Of a stretch of 64,000 bases of DNA, positions 7,697-16,404 are shown piece after piece (the stretch's first letter is position 1; the number at the start of each line of letters is the position of its first letter). The notes beneath the pieces are model-generated. The model did no database searches and was not told the origin of the DNA. It worked only from the letters and a program-made list of their open reading frames with translations. The stretch comes from Bosea beijingensis (GTDB lineage: Bacteria; Pseudomonadota; Alphaproteobacteria; Rhizobiales; Beijerinckiaceae). The stretch spans positions 2,951,366 through 3,015,365 of the forward strand of contig NZ_CP132359.1 in NCBI RefSeq assembly GCF_030758975.1, given 5' to 3'. A program made the translations under genes and the position numbers.

Positions 7697-9451
7697 ATGA
7701 AGGCTGTGACGCCGGCGCCCGACGCCCTGATCCGGAATCTCCAACGCTCGTTCGTCGGCGGCCTCAGCTACGCGGGCTTCCTCAGCCTGTGCGTGAACCT
7801 GCTGCTGCTGACCGTCCCGCTGTTCATGATGCAGGTGCAGGACCGCGTGATCGTCAGCCGCAGCCATGACACGCTGACGATGCTCCTGGTGATCGCAGTC
7901 GGAGCGCTGGTGCTCTACGGCACGATCGAGTTCATCCGCTCCCTGACCTTCCAGGCGATGGCGAGCATTTTCGCGCGCAAGCTCAATCTGCCGGCCTTGC
8001 AGGCGGCGGTGAGCTCATCGCTGGAAAAGGGCTCGGGCCAGGCGACACAGGCGATCCGCGATCTCAACGATATCCGCTTCTTCATCGCGAGTTCGGCGAT
8101 CGCGACGCCGCTGGAGGCGGCCTGGTCGCCGATCTTCCTCGCCGTGCTCTTCGCCCTTCACCCGGTCTACGGGCTGGTCGGCCTCGCCTCGCTGATCATC
8201 CTGCTCCTGCTCGGCGCGCTCTCGGACATGCTGACCCGCCGGGTCATGAAGGAGGCGAACGAGGCCGGGGTCGCCAGCATCAACGAGGTCGGCGCCAGCC
8301 TGCGCCATGCCGAGACGATCGAGGCGATGGGCATGCTGCCGGCTCTGGCCAAGCGCTGGCGCGGGCAGCAGCTCGCGATGATCGAGCAGCTCGACATGGG
8401 AACGCGGCGCGGCAAGTTCATCGCCGCCGTGACGCGCTCGTCGCGGATGACGATGCAGCTCGCGGTCTATGCGACCGGCGCCATCCTGATCATCCGCAAC
8501 GAGGTCACGGCGGGCACGCTGATGGCGGCGAGCATCCTGCTCGGCCGATTGCTGGCGCCGTTCGATTCGATGATCACCGACTGGCGGCAATGGGTGCTCG
8601 CCGCCGCCGCCTGGAAGCGCGTGCGCGAGCTCATGCTCGGCCGCAGCTCGCAGCGCCAGACCGTGCCGACGCCGCCCTGCGAGGGCGAGCTCGTGGTCGA
8701 CCGCGTGATCTATGCGCCCTCCGGCCAGGAGCAGACGGTGATCAAGGGCATCTCGTTCTCGCTGCAGCCCGGCGAGGTGCTCGGCGTCGTCGGTCCGTCC
8801 GGCGCGGGTAAATCGACGCTGGCGCGCCTGCTCGTCGGCGTGCTCCGGCCGAATGTCGGAGGCGTCTATCTCGACGGGCACAGCACCTATCTGTGGGAGC
8901 GCGGCTCCTTCGGCGCGATGGTCGGCTATCTCCCGCAATCGGTCTCGCTGCTCAACGGCACGATCGCCGAGAACATTGCCCGCATGCGCGAGCCCGATCC
9001 TCATGCCATCCTGGAAGCGGCGCGTGTCGCCGGCGTACACGAATTGATCGGCCGCCTGCCGCTCGGCTACGACACCAATGTCGCCGACAGCGATTTCAAC
9101 CTCTCCGGCGGCCAGCGCCAGCGCATCGGCCTGGCCCGGGCGCTCTACGGCGCGCCGCGGCTCATCGTGCTCGACGAACCCAACGCCAATCTCGACGCCG
9201 AAGGCGAGCAGAGTCTGATCCGGGCCATCGCGGCGGCGCGCGAGAGCGGCGCGATCGTCGTGCTGATCGCGCATCGCCCCTCGGTGATGCAGGTCGTCGA
9301 CAAGCTGCTCGTGCTGCGTGAAGGCCGCGTCCAGCAATTCGGCCCGCGCGGCGAGATCGCCGGCATGATCACGCCCGGCGGGCGGGTCGAGATCGATCCG
9401 GCGGCCAAGGCTCCGGCCGCGCCCCCACAGGTTCGCGAGGTGAAGGCATGA
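7697..9451 (+). CDS. Type I secretion system ABC transporter (PrtD-like)
   Basis: Fused membrane/ATPase exporter of 584 residues. Residues 1-320 hold about six membrane helices (first: LCVNLLLLTVPLFMMQVQDR), and the nucleotide-binding domain follows with Walker A GPSGAGKSTL (about 365-374), signature LSGGQRQRIGLARAL (about 469) and Walker B LIVLDEPNAN (about 489). There is no N-terminal C39 peptidase domain, so it belongs to the PrtD/AprD class that exports RTX proteins with an uncleaved C-terminal signal. The start at 7697 matches family N-termini. It overlaps the adaptor gene by four bases, and the RTX protein at 11100 is the obvious cargo. The outer-membrane TolC partner is not in the window. 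Confidence 0.95.
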   Translation: MKAVTPAPDALIRNLQRSFVGGLSYAGFLSLCVNLLLLTVPLFMMQVQDRVIVSRSHDTLTMLLVIAVGALVLYGTIEFIRSLTFQAMASIFARKLNLPALQAAVSSSLEKGSGQATQAIRDLNDIRFFIASSAIATPLEAAWSPIFLAVLFALHPVYGLVGLASLIILLLLGALSDMLTRRVMKEANEAGVASINEVGASLRHAETIEAMGMLPALAKRWRGQQLAMIEQLDMGTRRGKFIAAVTRSSRMTMQLAVYATGAILIIRNEVTAGTLMAASILLGRLLAPFDSMITDWRQWVLAAAAWKRVRELMLGRSSQRQTVPTPPCEGELVVDRVIYAPSGQEQTVIKGISFSLQPGEVLGVVGPSGAGKSTLARLLVGVLRPNVGGVYLDGHSTYLWERGSFGAMVGYLPQSVSLLNGTIAENIARMREPDPHAILEAARVAGVHELIGRLPLGYDTNVADSDFNLSGGQRQRIGLARALYGAPRLIVLDEPNANLDAEGEQSLIRAIAAARESGAIVVLIAHRPSVMQVVDKLLVLREGRVQQFGPRGEIAGMITPGGRVEIDPAAKAPAAPPQVREVKA

Positions 9452-10806
9452 CCGGACGGTCCCTGATCAAGCGCCCCGAGCATTCGCTCACGATTCAGGC
9501 CGACGTCACCGATGTCCATGAAGAGCGCACGCCGAGCCTGCGCAATCTTGTGCTGGCCGGTGTCGCCGCGATCGGCGTCGGCTTCGGCGGCTTCGGCGCC
9601 TGGGCGGTGACGGCCCGGCTCGACAATGCCGCCGTGGCGCCGGGCCTCGTTGCGGTCGACAGCAAGCGCAAGACCGTGAGCCATCTCGAAGGTGGCATCC
9701 TCAAGACCCTGCTCAAGGCCGAAGGCGAGCGGGTCGCCAAGGGAGAGCCGCTCTTGCGATTGGAAGATGCGCGCCAGCGTGCGGAGCTGCAGCAATTGCA
9801 GGCCAAGCGCATCGGCCTGGAAGCCAAGCTCGCACGCCTGCGGGCGGAACAGACCGGCGCCGCTTCCATCGTCTTTCCCGCCGATATCGTACAGATGGAG
9901 TCGCCGATCGCGCGCGAGGTGCTGCGGGCCGAGCAGGGCCTGTTCAAGTCCCGTGCCCAGGTCCATGACGGCAAGGTCCATATCCAGCAGCGTGTCATCG
10001 AGCAGCACCAGGCCGAATCGGATGCGCTGAAGGCCCAGATCGATGCCACCACGCAGCAGCGTTCGCTGATCGACGAGGAGGTCAAGATCATGGCCGACCT
10101 CTACGAGAAGCGCTACGCCAAGCGCAGCCAGCTCGTCGAGCTCCAGACCAAGCAAAGCGAATTGTCGGGCAAAGCCGGCGAGCTCGCGGCGCGCAAGGCC
10201 AAGGCCGAGCAGGCGATGGCGGGCGCCAATCTCGAAATCCTCTCGATCAGCCTCGAACGGCAGAACGACATCGGCGGGGAGATACAGGAATCCCAGCTCA
10301 TGCTCTCGGAAGTGACCGAGCGCATCGTGCAGGCCGAGGATGTTTTGCGCCGGCTGGTGGTGACCGCGCCGCAGGAAGGCATCGTCGCCAATATCCGGAT
10401 GCGGACCGCCGGCAGCGTGATCGCGGCGGGCGAGGCGATCCTCGATATCGTGCCGGAGAACGAGCCGTTGATCGTCGAGGCCAAGGTCGACCCGCGCGAT
10501 ATCGATGCGGTGAAGATCGGGGCTGGCACCCGCGTGCGCCTGACGGCGTTCAACTCGCGCCTGCTGCCGCCTTTGCAGGCCAAGGTGAACTATGTCGCGC
10601 CGGATCAGCTCGTCGACGAGAAGACGGGCGCTCCCTATTTCGTGGTGCGGGCGGAGATCGATCCGGAGAGCCTCAAGGACTACAAGGTCACGCTGCATGC
10701 CGGCATGACCGCGGAGGTCATGATCGTCAACGGCGCGCGCCGGGCGGTCGACTATCTGCTCTCGCCGATCACCGACAGCTTCAACCGGGCGTTCCGCGAG
10801 GATTGA
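9448..10806 (+). CDS. Type I secretion periplasmic adaptor, HlyD/PrtE family
   Basis: Membrane fusion protein of 452 residues with a short cytoplasmic tail, one membrane helix at about residues 32-52, a first lipoyl half (VSHLEGGILKTLLKAEGERV), a long coiled-coil hairpin (about 105-290, rich in Q, E, L, K), the second lipoyl half (VTAPQEGIVANIRMRTAGSV) and a beta-barrel domain. It would link the ATPase at 7697 to a TolC-type outer-membrane channel. Translation is coupled to the ATPase through an ATGA overlap. Confidence 0.95.
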   Translation: MTGRSLIKRPEHSLTIQADVTDVHEERTPSLRNLVLAGVAAIGVGFGGFGAWAVTARLDNAAVAPGLVAVDSKRKTVSHLEGGILKTLLKAEGERVAKGEPLLRLEDARQRAELQQLQAKRIGLEAKLARLRAEQTGAASIVFPADIVQMESPIAREVLRAEQGLFKSRAQVHDGKVHIQQRVIEQHQAESDALKAQIDATTQQRSLIDEEVKIMADLYEKRYAKRSQLVELQTKQSELSGKAGELAARKAKAEQAMAGANLEILSISLERQNDIGGEIQESQLMLSEVTERIVQAEDVLRRLVVTAPQEGIVANIRMRTAGSVIAAGEAILDIVPENEPLIVEAKVDPRDIDAVKIGAGTRVRLTAFNSRLLPPLQAKVNYVAPDQLVDEKTGAPYFVVRAEIDPESLKDYKVTLHAGMTAEVMIVNGARRAVDYLLSPITDSFNRAFRED

Positions 10807-11085
10807 GCGGTCGTCGGCTGCGTGTCAGCCGCATGGCTCGCGCGTTTGGGTAATACTTCAAATTTGGAAGTATATTTTCCAGAATACAGATAAATTATTG
10901 ATTGTAAAATAAAGGTCAAATCATGTTGCGTCGCAAAATGATCATAATAAATCTCTTGCTGCGTCGCGATCATTGAGCAATCTTCCCGCTGTCGAGCGGC
11001 AGCGTGATCTATCGATAGCTGTCGGAAACGTTCCTGGCTCTTTGCTTCGCGGCGTGTTGCGAACAGTCCAGGCCCATCAGATCGC
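10807..11085. promoter_or_regulatory. AT-rich leader and promoter region of the RTX gene
   Basis: Some 290 bases without a gene. The first half is AT-rich and holds an inverted repeat ATACTTC-N7-GAAGTAT (10853-10873) followed by a T-rich stretch, which could be a weak terminator for the secretion genes or an operator. Further on, TGCGTCGC occurs twice (10928-10935 and 10960-10967), each followed within four bases by GATCAT. This paired direct repeat looks like a binding site. The long leader suggests that the RTX gene has its own promoter, separate from the transporter genes. Confidence 0.45.
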
Positions 11086-11094
11086 TAAGGAGGT
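11086..11094 (+). promoter_or_regulatory. Consensus Shine-Dalgarno of the RTX gene
   Basis: TAAGGAGGT is fully complementary to the 16S rRNA tail and ends five bases before the ATG at 11100. It fixes this start and implies unusually strong translation compared with the weak sites of the neighbouring genes. Confidence 0.8.
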
Positions 11095-11099
11095 GCCGT

Positions 11100-11894
11100 A
11101 TGGCGACGATCGAAGGAAGTGCATTCGACGACTTTTTGATTGGGAGTCGGTTCAGTGACGTGATTCTCGCCGGAGCCGGCGACGACATCGTCAAGGGCGG
11201 AGACCAGGTCGATTCGCTGTTCGGCGAGGAGGGCGACGACACCCTGTTCGGCGAGCGCGGCAACGATGCCCTGTTCGGCGGCGAGGGTAACGACACCCTG
11301 TTCGGCGGGCTCGACGACGATGTCCTGTCCGGCGACGAGGGCAATGACGCCCTGTTCGGCGGCGAGGGCAACGACATCCTCTCCGGCGGCGCCGGCGACG
11401 ACATCCTGCGCGGCAATAACGGCGACGACGTCCTGGTCGGCGGCGAAGGCAACGACATCCTGCAAGGTGGTCCAGGCGACGACATCCTCCAGGGCGGCGC
11501 CGGCAATGACATCCTGCAGGGCGGCGAAGGTGCCGACATCCTCAACGGTGGCGAAGGCAACGACATCCTGCAAGGTGGCGCTGGCGACGACATGCTGTTC
11601 GGCGGTGCCGGCAACGACATGCTGCATGGCGGCGGCGGCGCCGATACCTTCGTGTTCGCCGGTGGCGGCGGCAACGACGTCGTGCTCGACTTCAATGCCG
11701 GCACGGACATGCTGCAGATCGCGTCCGACATCAACGGCACGGGCATCGGCTCGGCGGAAGACGTGGCCGCGCGTGCCACCACGGTCAACGGCAACACCGT
11801 TGTCGACCTCGGCAATGGCGACACGCTGACCCTGGTCGGCGTCAACGCCGACGACGTTCAGGCCGATCCGAACTCCTACTTCACGGTCGCCTGA
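11100..11894 (+). CDS. Small RTX (haemolysin-type calcium-binding) secreted protein
   Basis: Acidic, cysteine-free protein of 264 residues. Residues 24-182 are almost entirely nonapeptides of the GGxGxDxLx type (for example LFGGEGNDTLFGG), which bind calcium and fold as a parallel beta roll outside the cell. Residues 183-264 (ADTFVF, VVLDFNAGTDMLQI, GDTLTLVGV, ending NSYFTVA) match the C-terminal uncleaved type I secretion signal. There is no N-terminal Sec signal and no enzymatic domain, so the protein is nearly pure RTX and may be a structural, adhesive or matrix component. It is the clear cargo of the exporter at 7697-10806. The strong ribosome site and the hairpin behind it suggest high expression. 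Confidence 0.93.
   Translation: MATIEGSAFDDFLIGSRFSDVILAGAGDDIVKGGDQVDSLFGEEGDDTLFGERGNDALFGGEGNDTLFGGLDDDVLSGDEGNDALFGGEGNDILSGGAGDDILRGNNGDDVLVGGEGNDILQGGPGDDILQGGAGNDILQGGEGADILNGGEGNDILQGGAGDDMLFGGAGNDMLHGGGGADTFVFAGGGGNDVVLDFNAGTDMLQIASDINGTGIGSAEDVAARATTVNGNTVVDLGNGDTLTLVGVNADDVQADPNSYFTVA
11217..11642 (+). repeat. 27-bp tandem repeats encoding RTX nonapeptides
   Basis: About 16 imperfect 27-base units (typical piece GGCGGCGAGGGCAACGACAT) encode residues 40-181 of the RTX protein. The DNA similarity is high enough for slippage or recombination to change repeat number. This is coding repeat, not a CRISPR array: there are no unrelated spacers. Confidence 0.9.
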
Positions 11895-11904
11895 TCCTGA
11901 TGCT

Positions 11905-11939
11905 GCCCCTCGTCCGGCCGCAGCGGCCGGACGAGGGGC
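11905..11939 (+). terminator. Strong hairpin after the RTX gene
   Basis: A perfect 16-base stem (GCCCCTCGTCCGGCCG and its complement) with a three-base loop begins ten bases after the RTX stop codon. There is no U-tract after it, so it may be a partial terminator or an mRNA 3' stabiliser that separates a high level of RTX message from lower expression of the glycan genes. Confidence 0.65.
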
Positions 11940-12029
11940 TTGCAGCTCCCGGAGCGCATACGCCCCCGGAAAGTGTCCCCCCGCTTTCCGCAAGCGCTCC
12001 GGGATTCTCCATGCCGCAGGAACGCCCCA

Positions 12030-14324
12030 ATGCTTTCTCTCGCGCCCGTCGCGATGGCGACCACACCGCCTGCCCAGCTCGAACTCCACCGCCTCGGCGG
12101 CTCGGTCTTCCTGCTCTGCTGGACGCTCGAGGCCTCGCCCTTCGGCAAGCCTGCGATCGCGCTCGCAGGTGGCGGCCGGCGCCTGCCCGCGGCTTCGATC
12201 TCGCTTGGCCTGCGCGACGGGCGCGAGCGGCTTGCCGTAGCCTTCCGCTCCTCCGGGCATGATAATGTCGTCGCGACCCTCAGCGATCACGGCCTGCAGG
12301 GCGAGGTGACGGCCGGCTTCGATCCGACGCTCGTCCATGGCCTTGCCGACCCGGCCGAGCTGCTCAAGGAGCTTGCTCCGCAGGCGCGCCTGACGCTCGC
12401 CAATGCGCTGGTTCGCGCCTGGCCACCGCTGTTCGGCCTCACCGCGATCCCGAACTACCTGTCCTTTCTGCGCCAGTTCCTGCTGACGCTCTTCCCCAAG
12501 CCGGTGGCGATGCAGCCGACCGCAGCGCTGGTCGACGGCCAGTGGCTGTTCGAGACGGCCGTGCCGGCCGATTTCGGCGCCATGCAGGGCGTCGTGCGCC
12601 TCGACGGCGCGGGTCTGACGCGCCTCGATCTCAAATCCCGCCTTGGCGCGGCCGACCGCAGTGGCAAGCGCGAGGTTCATCTCGTGCTCGATGCGCCGCT
12701 GAGCCGTGGCGGCGGGCTGCTCGTCCTGCAGGGCGAGCGCTCGCTCGTCCTGCGTGCGCTGCCCGGCCGGCAATCCGCGCCCTCTCTCGGCCGCTGGTGG
12801 GCGGGGAAGGCCGCGAGCCGCGACGGCCTGCGCAACTGGGTGGTCGAGCAGCTTGCCGGATTGTCCGAGCAGGGCCGCCTGCTCGCCATCGAGATGCAGC
12901 GGCGCGTGCCGCTCGCCGTGCAGCATGTCCGCCGCAGCGATGACCTGCCCGCCGCCGAACTCGATCTCGCCATCTGCAATCGGGCCGGGCTGCTGATCGG
13001 CGGCTGGTTGCGCGATCCCGACGATCTCTTGGAAGAGATGCTGCTCCATCGCGGCAATGGCGAGCCGATCGCGATGCTGCCGCGCTTGCAGCGCTTTCCC
13101 GTGCGCCTGCCGACCGGGGCCGATGGCGAGACGCGCGCCGCCACGGGCTTTGCCGGTTTCGCGGCCGATTATGCCGGCGGAGCGCCGGTGCTGCAGCCCC
13201 GCTGCGAAATCAAGCTGAAATCCGGGACGACGCTGACGCTGCGCCCTCCGGTACAGCCGGCCGACGCCGTGACGATCCGGGCGCGGGCGCTGGCGGCGAT
13301 CCCGCCGCAATACCTGACCGCCGAGATGCTGGAGACGACGCTCGCGCCGGTGCTCGCCGCCTGTCAGGAGGATTTGCGCGACGGCCGGCCGGAACCCGTG
13401 GTCAAAACGTTCGGCCAGCCACCGGGGCGGCCGAAGGCCTCGGTCGTGATTCCGCTCTACCGGGTCTATGATTTCCTGCGCGTGCAGGTCGCAGCCTTCG
13501 CCGGCGACCGGTGGTTCGCGGAACATGCCGAGCTGATCTATGTGCTCGATTCACCCGAGCACGAGGCCGAGGTCGCGCATCTGCTCGGTGGCCTTCATCT
13601 CGCCTATGGCCTGCCGATGCGGCTCGTGGCGATGCGGCGCAATGGCGGCTTCTCGGCCGCCTGCAATGCCGGCGCCGCGCAGGCGCGTGGCGAGGTACTC
13701 GCCCTCGTCAATTCCGACGTGATCCCGTCGGGCAATGGCTGGCTCCCGGCGCTGATCGCCAGGCTCGACCGTGGCGCGCGGGTCGGCGCCGTCGGTCCGA
13801 AGCTGCTCTACGATGACGGCTCGCTGCAACACGCAGGCCTCTTCTTCAAGCGCGACAGCAGAGGCACCTGGCTCAACCATCATTACTTCAAGGGCATGCC
13901 CGGAAGCTATGCGCCGGCCAATATCGAACGGCCGGTGCCGGGCGTCACCGGCGCCTGCATCGTGATGGCGCGGGGGCTCTACGAGGAGCTCGGCGGCTTC
14001 GACGAGAGCTATGTCATCGGCGATTACGAGGACAGCGATCTCTGCCTCAAGATCAGGCGCGCCGGCTTCGGCATCCTCTATGTCCCGGATGTCGCGCTCT
14101 ACCATCTCGAACGGCAGTCGATCGCGCGCAGCGTCGACTACACGCGCGGCGCCGCCTCCCAGCACAATGCCTGGCTGCAAAGCCAGCGGTGGGGCGCCCA
14201 GATCGAGGCGCTGATGCAGGCTTTCGCGACCTCCGCGCCGGAGCTTGCCCTGCCGGCGCCCGCCGTTCCCAGCGAACCCGACCTTGTTCCCCGCTTCGGC
14301 TTCAGGAGAGCGACCGCAGCATGA
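12030..14324 (+). CDS. Large two-part protein with C-terminal GT2 glycosyltransferase domain
   Basis: Protein of 764 residues (ATG 12030; a second ATG at 12054 is possible). Residues 1-465 match no family I recognise; they include a module around GLLIGGWLRDPDD that recurs in two neighbouring proteins. Residues 469-700 are a GT2 (GT-A fold) domain: ASVVIPLYRVYDFLRVQ, RNGGFSAACNAGAAQARG, the metal-site LVNSDVIP, then VTGACIVMARGLYEELGGFD and EDSDLCLKIRRAGF. The catalytic acids look intact, so it should be an active sugar transferase, probably inner-face cytoplasmic. It overlaps the methyltransferase by four bases and heads the glycan operon just after the RTX gene. Confidence 0.87.
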   Translation: MLSLAPVAMATTPPAQLELHRLGGSVFLLCWTLEASPFGKPAIALAGGGRRLPAASISLGLRDGRERLAVAFRSSGHDNVVATLSDHGLQGEVTAGFDPTLVHGLADPAELLKELAPQARLTLANALVRAWPPLFGLTAIPNYLSFLRQFLLTLFPKPVAMQPTAALVDGQWLFETAVPADFGAMQGVVRLDGAGLTRLDLKSRLGAADRSGKREVHLVLDAPLSRGGGLLVLQGERSLVLRALPGRQSAPSLGRWWAGKAASRDGLRNWVVEQLAGLSEQGRLLAIEMQRRVPLAVQHVRRSDDLPAAELDLAICNRAGLLIGGWLRDPDDLLEEMLLHRGNGEPIAMLPRLQRFPVRLPTGADGETRAATGFAGFAADYAGGAPVLQPRCEIKLKSGTTLTLRPPVQPADAVTIRARALAAIPPQYLTAEMLETTLAPVLAACQEDLRDGRPEPVVKTFGQPPGRPKASVVIPLYRVYDFLRVQVAAFAGDRWFAEHAELIYVLDSPEHEAEVAHLLGGLHLAYGLPMRLVAMRRNGGFSAACNAGAAQARGEVLALVNSDVIPSGNGWLPALIARLDRGARVGAVGPKLLYDDGSLQHAGLFFKRDSRGTWLNHHYFKGMPGSYAPANIERPVPGVTGACIVMARGLYEELGGFDESYVIGDYEDSDLCLKIRRAGFGILYVPDVALYHLERQSIARSVDYTRGAASQHNAWLQSQRWGAQIEALMQAFATSAPELALPAPAVPSEPDLVPRFGFRRATAA

Positions 14325-15160
14325 CCGCCCTGAGACAGATCGCATCGGAGCCCGTTTCGACGGAGGTTTCCGCCGGGCCGGAGCTCGACTGGCTTCAGGC
14401 CTCGCTGCAGAGCAACCGCTTCATGCCGCATCCGCCGCCGGATTCAATCTTCGTCGGCGATGGCGATTATCGCGCCATCGGTGCCGAGTTCCTCGGCCAT
14501 TTCATCCGCATCGGCCGGCTCAAGCCGCATGAGCGCGTCTTCGATATCGGCTGCGGCATCGGGCGCATGGCTGTGCCTTTGACGCAATATCTCGACCCCG
14601 AGCGTGGCAGCTATGACGGTGTCGATCCGGTGATGGAGGGTATCCTGTGGTGCGCCCAGACGATCACGCCGGCCTATCCGCGCTTCCGCTTCCAGCGGCT
14701 CGACATCGCCCATCCGCTCTATAATCCGGCCGGTTCGCTGCCGGGCATCGAGGTCCGCTTCGGCTTCGCCAATGGCAGCTTCGATTTCGTGACGATGACC
14801 TCGGTCGCGACGCATCTGCCGCCCGACGAACTGGTGGTTTACCTGCAGGAGGCCGCGCGCCTGCTGGCGCCGGGCGGGCGCCTCTTCCTCACCGCCTTCG
14901 CGATCGACGGCACCTCGACGGGGCAGGAGCGCCTCTCGTTCAAGCGCTGGCAGGACGGGCCGGGCTGGTACGCGATCGACGAGGCGCCGCTCGCGGCCGC
15001 CGGTATCGACAGCCGTTTCCTGCTGGAACAGGCGACGCAGGCGGGGCTGACTGTCGAGGCGCTCAGGCCCGGGCATTGGCGCGGCATCAGCGCGGCGCAT
15101 TACCAGGACCTGCTGATCGCGACGAAACCGGGGAGCAAAGGTCCGGGAGGCGTGGCATGA
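14321..15160 (+). CDS. SAM-dependent methyltransferase
   Basis: Protein of 279 residues with a class I methyltransferase fold. Motif I is VFDIGCGIGRMAVPL (about residues 72-86), followed by an acidic motif (YDGVDPV) and motif IV-like FDFVTMTSVATHLPPDEL. It lies between two glycosyltransferases with four-base overlaps on both sides, which suggests methylation of a sugar or glycan end, as in O-antigen capping; that target is inferred. Confidence 0.88.
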   Translation: MTALRQIASEPVSTEVSAGPELDWLQASLQSNRFMPHPPPDSIFVGDGDYRAIGAEFLGHFIRIGRLKPHERVFDIGCGIGRMAVPLTQYLDPERGSYDGVDPVMEGILWCAQTITPAYPRFRFQRLDIAHPLYNPAGSLPGIEVRFGFANGSFDFVTMTSVATHLPPDELVVYLQEAARLLAPGGRLFLTAFAIDGTSTGQERLSFKRWQDGPGWYAIDEAPLAAAGIDSRFLLEQATQAGLTVEALRPGHWRGISAAHYQDLLIATKPGSKGPGGVA

Positions 15161-16404
15161 GCCGGCGCATCCTCGTCGTCGCGCATAACCATCCCTCGCT
15201 TCATCCGGGTGGGACCGAGATCTTCGCGCATGACCTGTCGCAGGCCTATCGCGAGCAGGGCTGCGAGGTGCTGTTCCTCGGCGCGACCAACGCGATGCAT
15301 CGCGGGCCGCATCCCGGCACGGCGCTGCAGGCGATCGGCGAGGACGTGGTGCTGTGGAGCCAGCATTACGACCGCTTCCACATGAGCCAGATCGACCATT
15401 ACGGTACGTTGCAGGACCTTGCGACGCTGCTGGAGGAGTTCCGGCCGGACGTGATCCACGTCCATCATCTCGTGCTGATCGGCGCCGAGTTCCTGACGCT
15501 GGCGCGCCGTCTCCTGCCGCAGGCGGCGATCGTGATGACGCTGCACGACTATTATCCGATCTGCCATCATGACGGGCTGATGGTACGGCCCGGCGACCGC
15601 CAGCGCTGCAAGGGCTCTTCGCCCTCGGCCTGCCATGGCTGCTTCCCCGAGATCGGCTCCGACCGCTTCTTGCTGCGCGAGCGCTTCATCAAGACGCATC
15701 TGGCGGCTGTCGACCGCTTCGTCGCGCCGAGCCGCTTCCTGCGCCAGCGCTATGTCGACTGGGGCTTAGCCGGCGAGCGGATCGAGGTCATCGCCAATGC
15801 CCGCCCGGCCCAGGAGGCCGCGCCGCACCGGCCTGGCCAGGGCCGGCGCACCAGCTTCGGCTATTTCGGCAATCTCAATCCCTGGAAGGGCGTGTTGCCG
15901 CTATTGCAGGCGGCGCAATTGCTGCGCGCTTCCGGCGAAACCGAATTCTCCTTGCGCATCCATGGCGGCGCGCCGTTCCAGAGCGAGGCCTTCACGACCG
16001 CGCTCGACACCGCGCTCGCCGGCACCGAGGGGGTCGTGACCCCTTGCGGACCTTATTCCCGCGACGAGGTGCCGGGCCTGATGGCCGAGGTCGACTGGGT
16101 GGTGATGCCCTCGATCTGGTGGGAGAACGCGCCGCTCGTCATCCAGGAAGCGTTCCAGCATCGCCGCCCGCCGATCGTCAGCTCGATCGGCGGCATGGCC
16201 GAGATGGTGCGCGACGAGATCGACGGGCTGCATGTCCGGCCGGGCGACCCGGCCGCACTGGCCCGCACCCTTCGCCGGGCGATGGAGGAGGCCGGCCTCT
16301 GGCAGCGCCTCGTCCACGGCATCGCCGAGCAGCCGACGCTCGCCGGCTGCGCCGGCCGCCACCTCGCCCTCTTCGATGATCTCAAGCTCGCGGAGGCCGC
16401 ATGA
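15157..16404 (+). CDS. Glycosyltransferase, GT4-like
   Basis: GT-B enzyme of 415 residues. It starts MSRRILVVAHNHPSLHPGGT, the donor-side glycine loop of GT4, and has the C-terminal pattern WENAPLVIQEAFQHRRPPIV with the usual conserved glutamate. Near residue 145 it carries four cysteines spaced C-x14-C-x7-C-x2-C after HDYYPI, shared exactly with the paralogue at 19388. It overlaps its neighbours by four bases and belongs to the glycan operon. Sugar donor unknown. Confidence 0.9.
   Translation: MSRRILVVAHNHPSLHPGGTEIFAHDLSQAYREQGCEVLFLGATNAMHRGPHPGTALQAIGEDVVLWSQHYDRFHMSQIDHYGTLQDLATLLEEFRPDVIHVHHLVLIGAEFLTLARRLLPQAAIVMTLHDYYPICHHDGLMVRPGDRQRCKGSSPSACHGCFPEIGSDRFLLRERFIKTHLAAVDRFVAPSRFLRQRYVDWGLAGERIEVIANARPAQEAAPHRPGQGRRTSFGYFGNLNPWKGVLPLLQAAQLLRASGETEFSLRIHGGAPFQSEAFTTALDTALAGTEGVVTPCGPYSRDEVPGLMAEVDWVVMPSIWWENAPLVIQEAFQHRRPPIVSSIGGMAEMVRDEIDGLHVRPGDPAALARTLRRAMEEAGLWQRLVHGIAEQPTLAGCAGRHLALFDDLKLAEAA

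Noticed and set aside
11217..11642. Regular 27-base repeats resembling a short CRISPR array
   Set aside because: Units are contiguous, in frame and encode calcium-binding nonapeptides; there are no unique spacers and no cas genes.
11085..13526. Open frame of 813 codons on the minus strand across the RTX and GT2 genes
   Set aside because: It mirrors the RTX repeats (VVALAAEQGV-like runs) and crosses the intergenic hairpin; the plus strand has clear domains, ribosome sites and starts.
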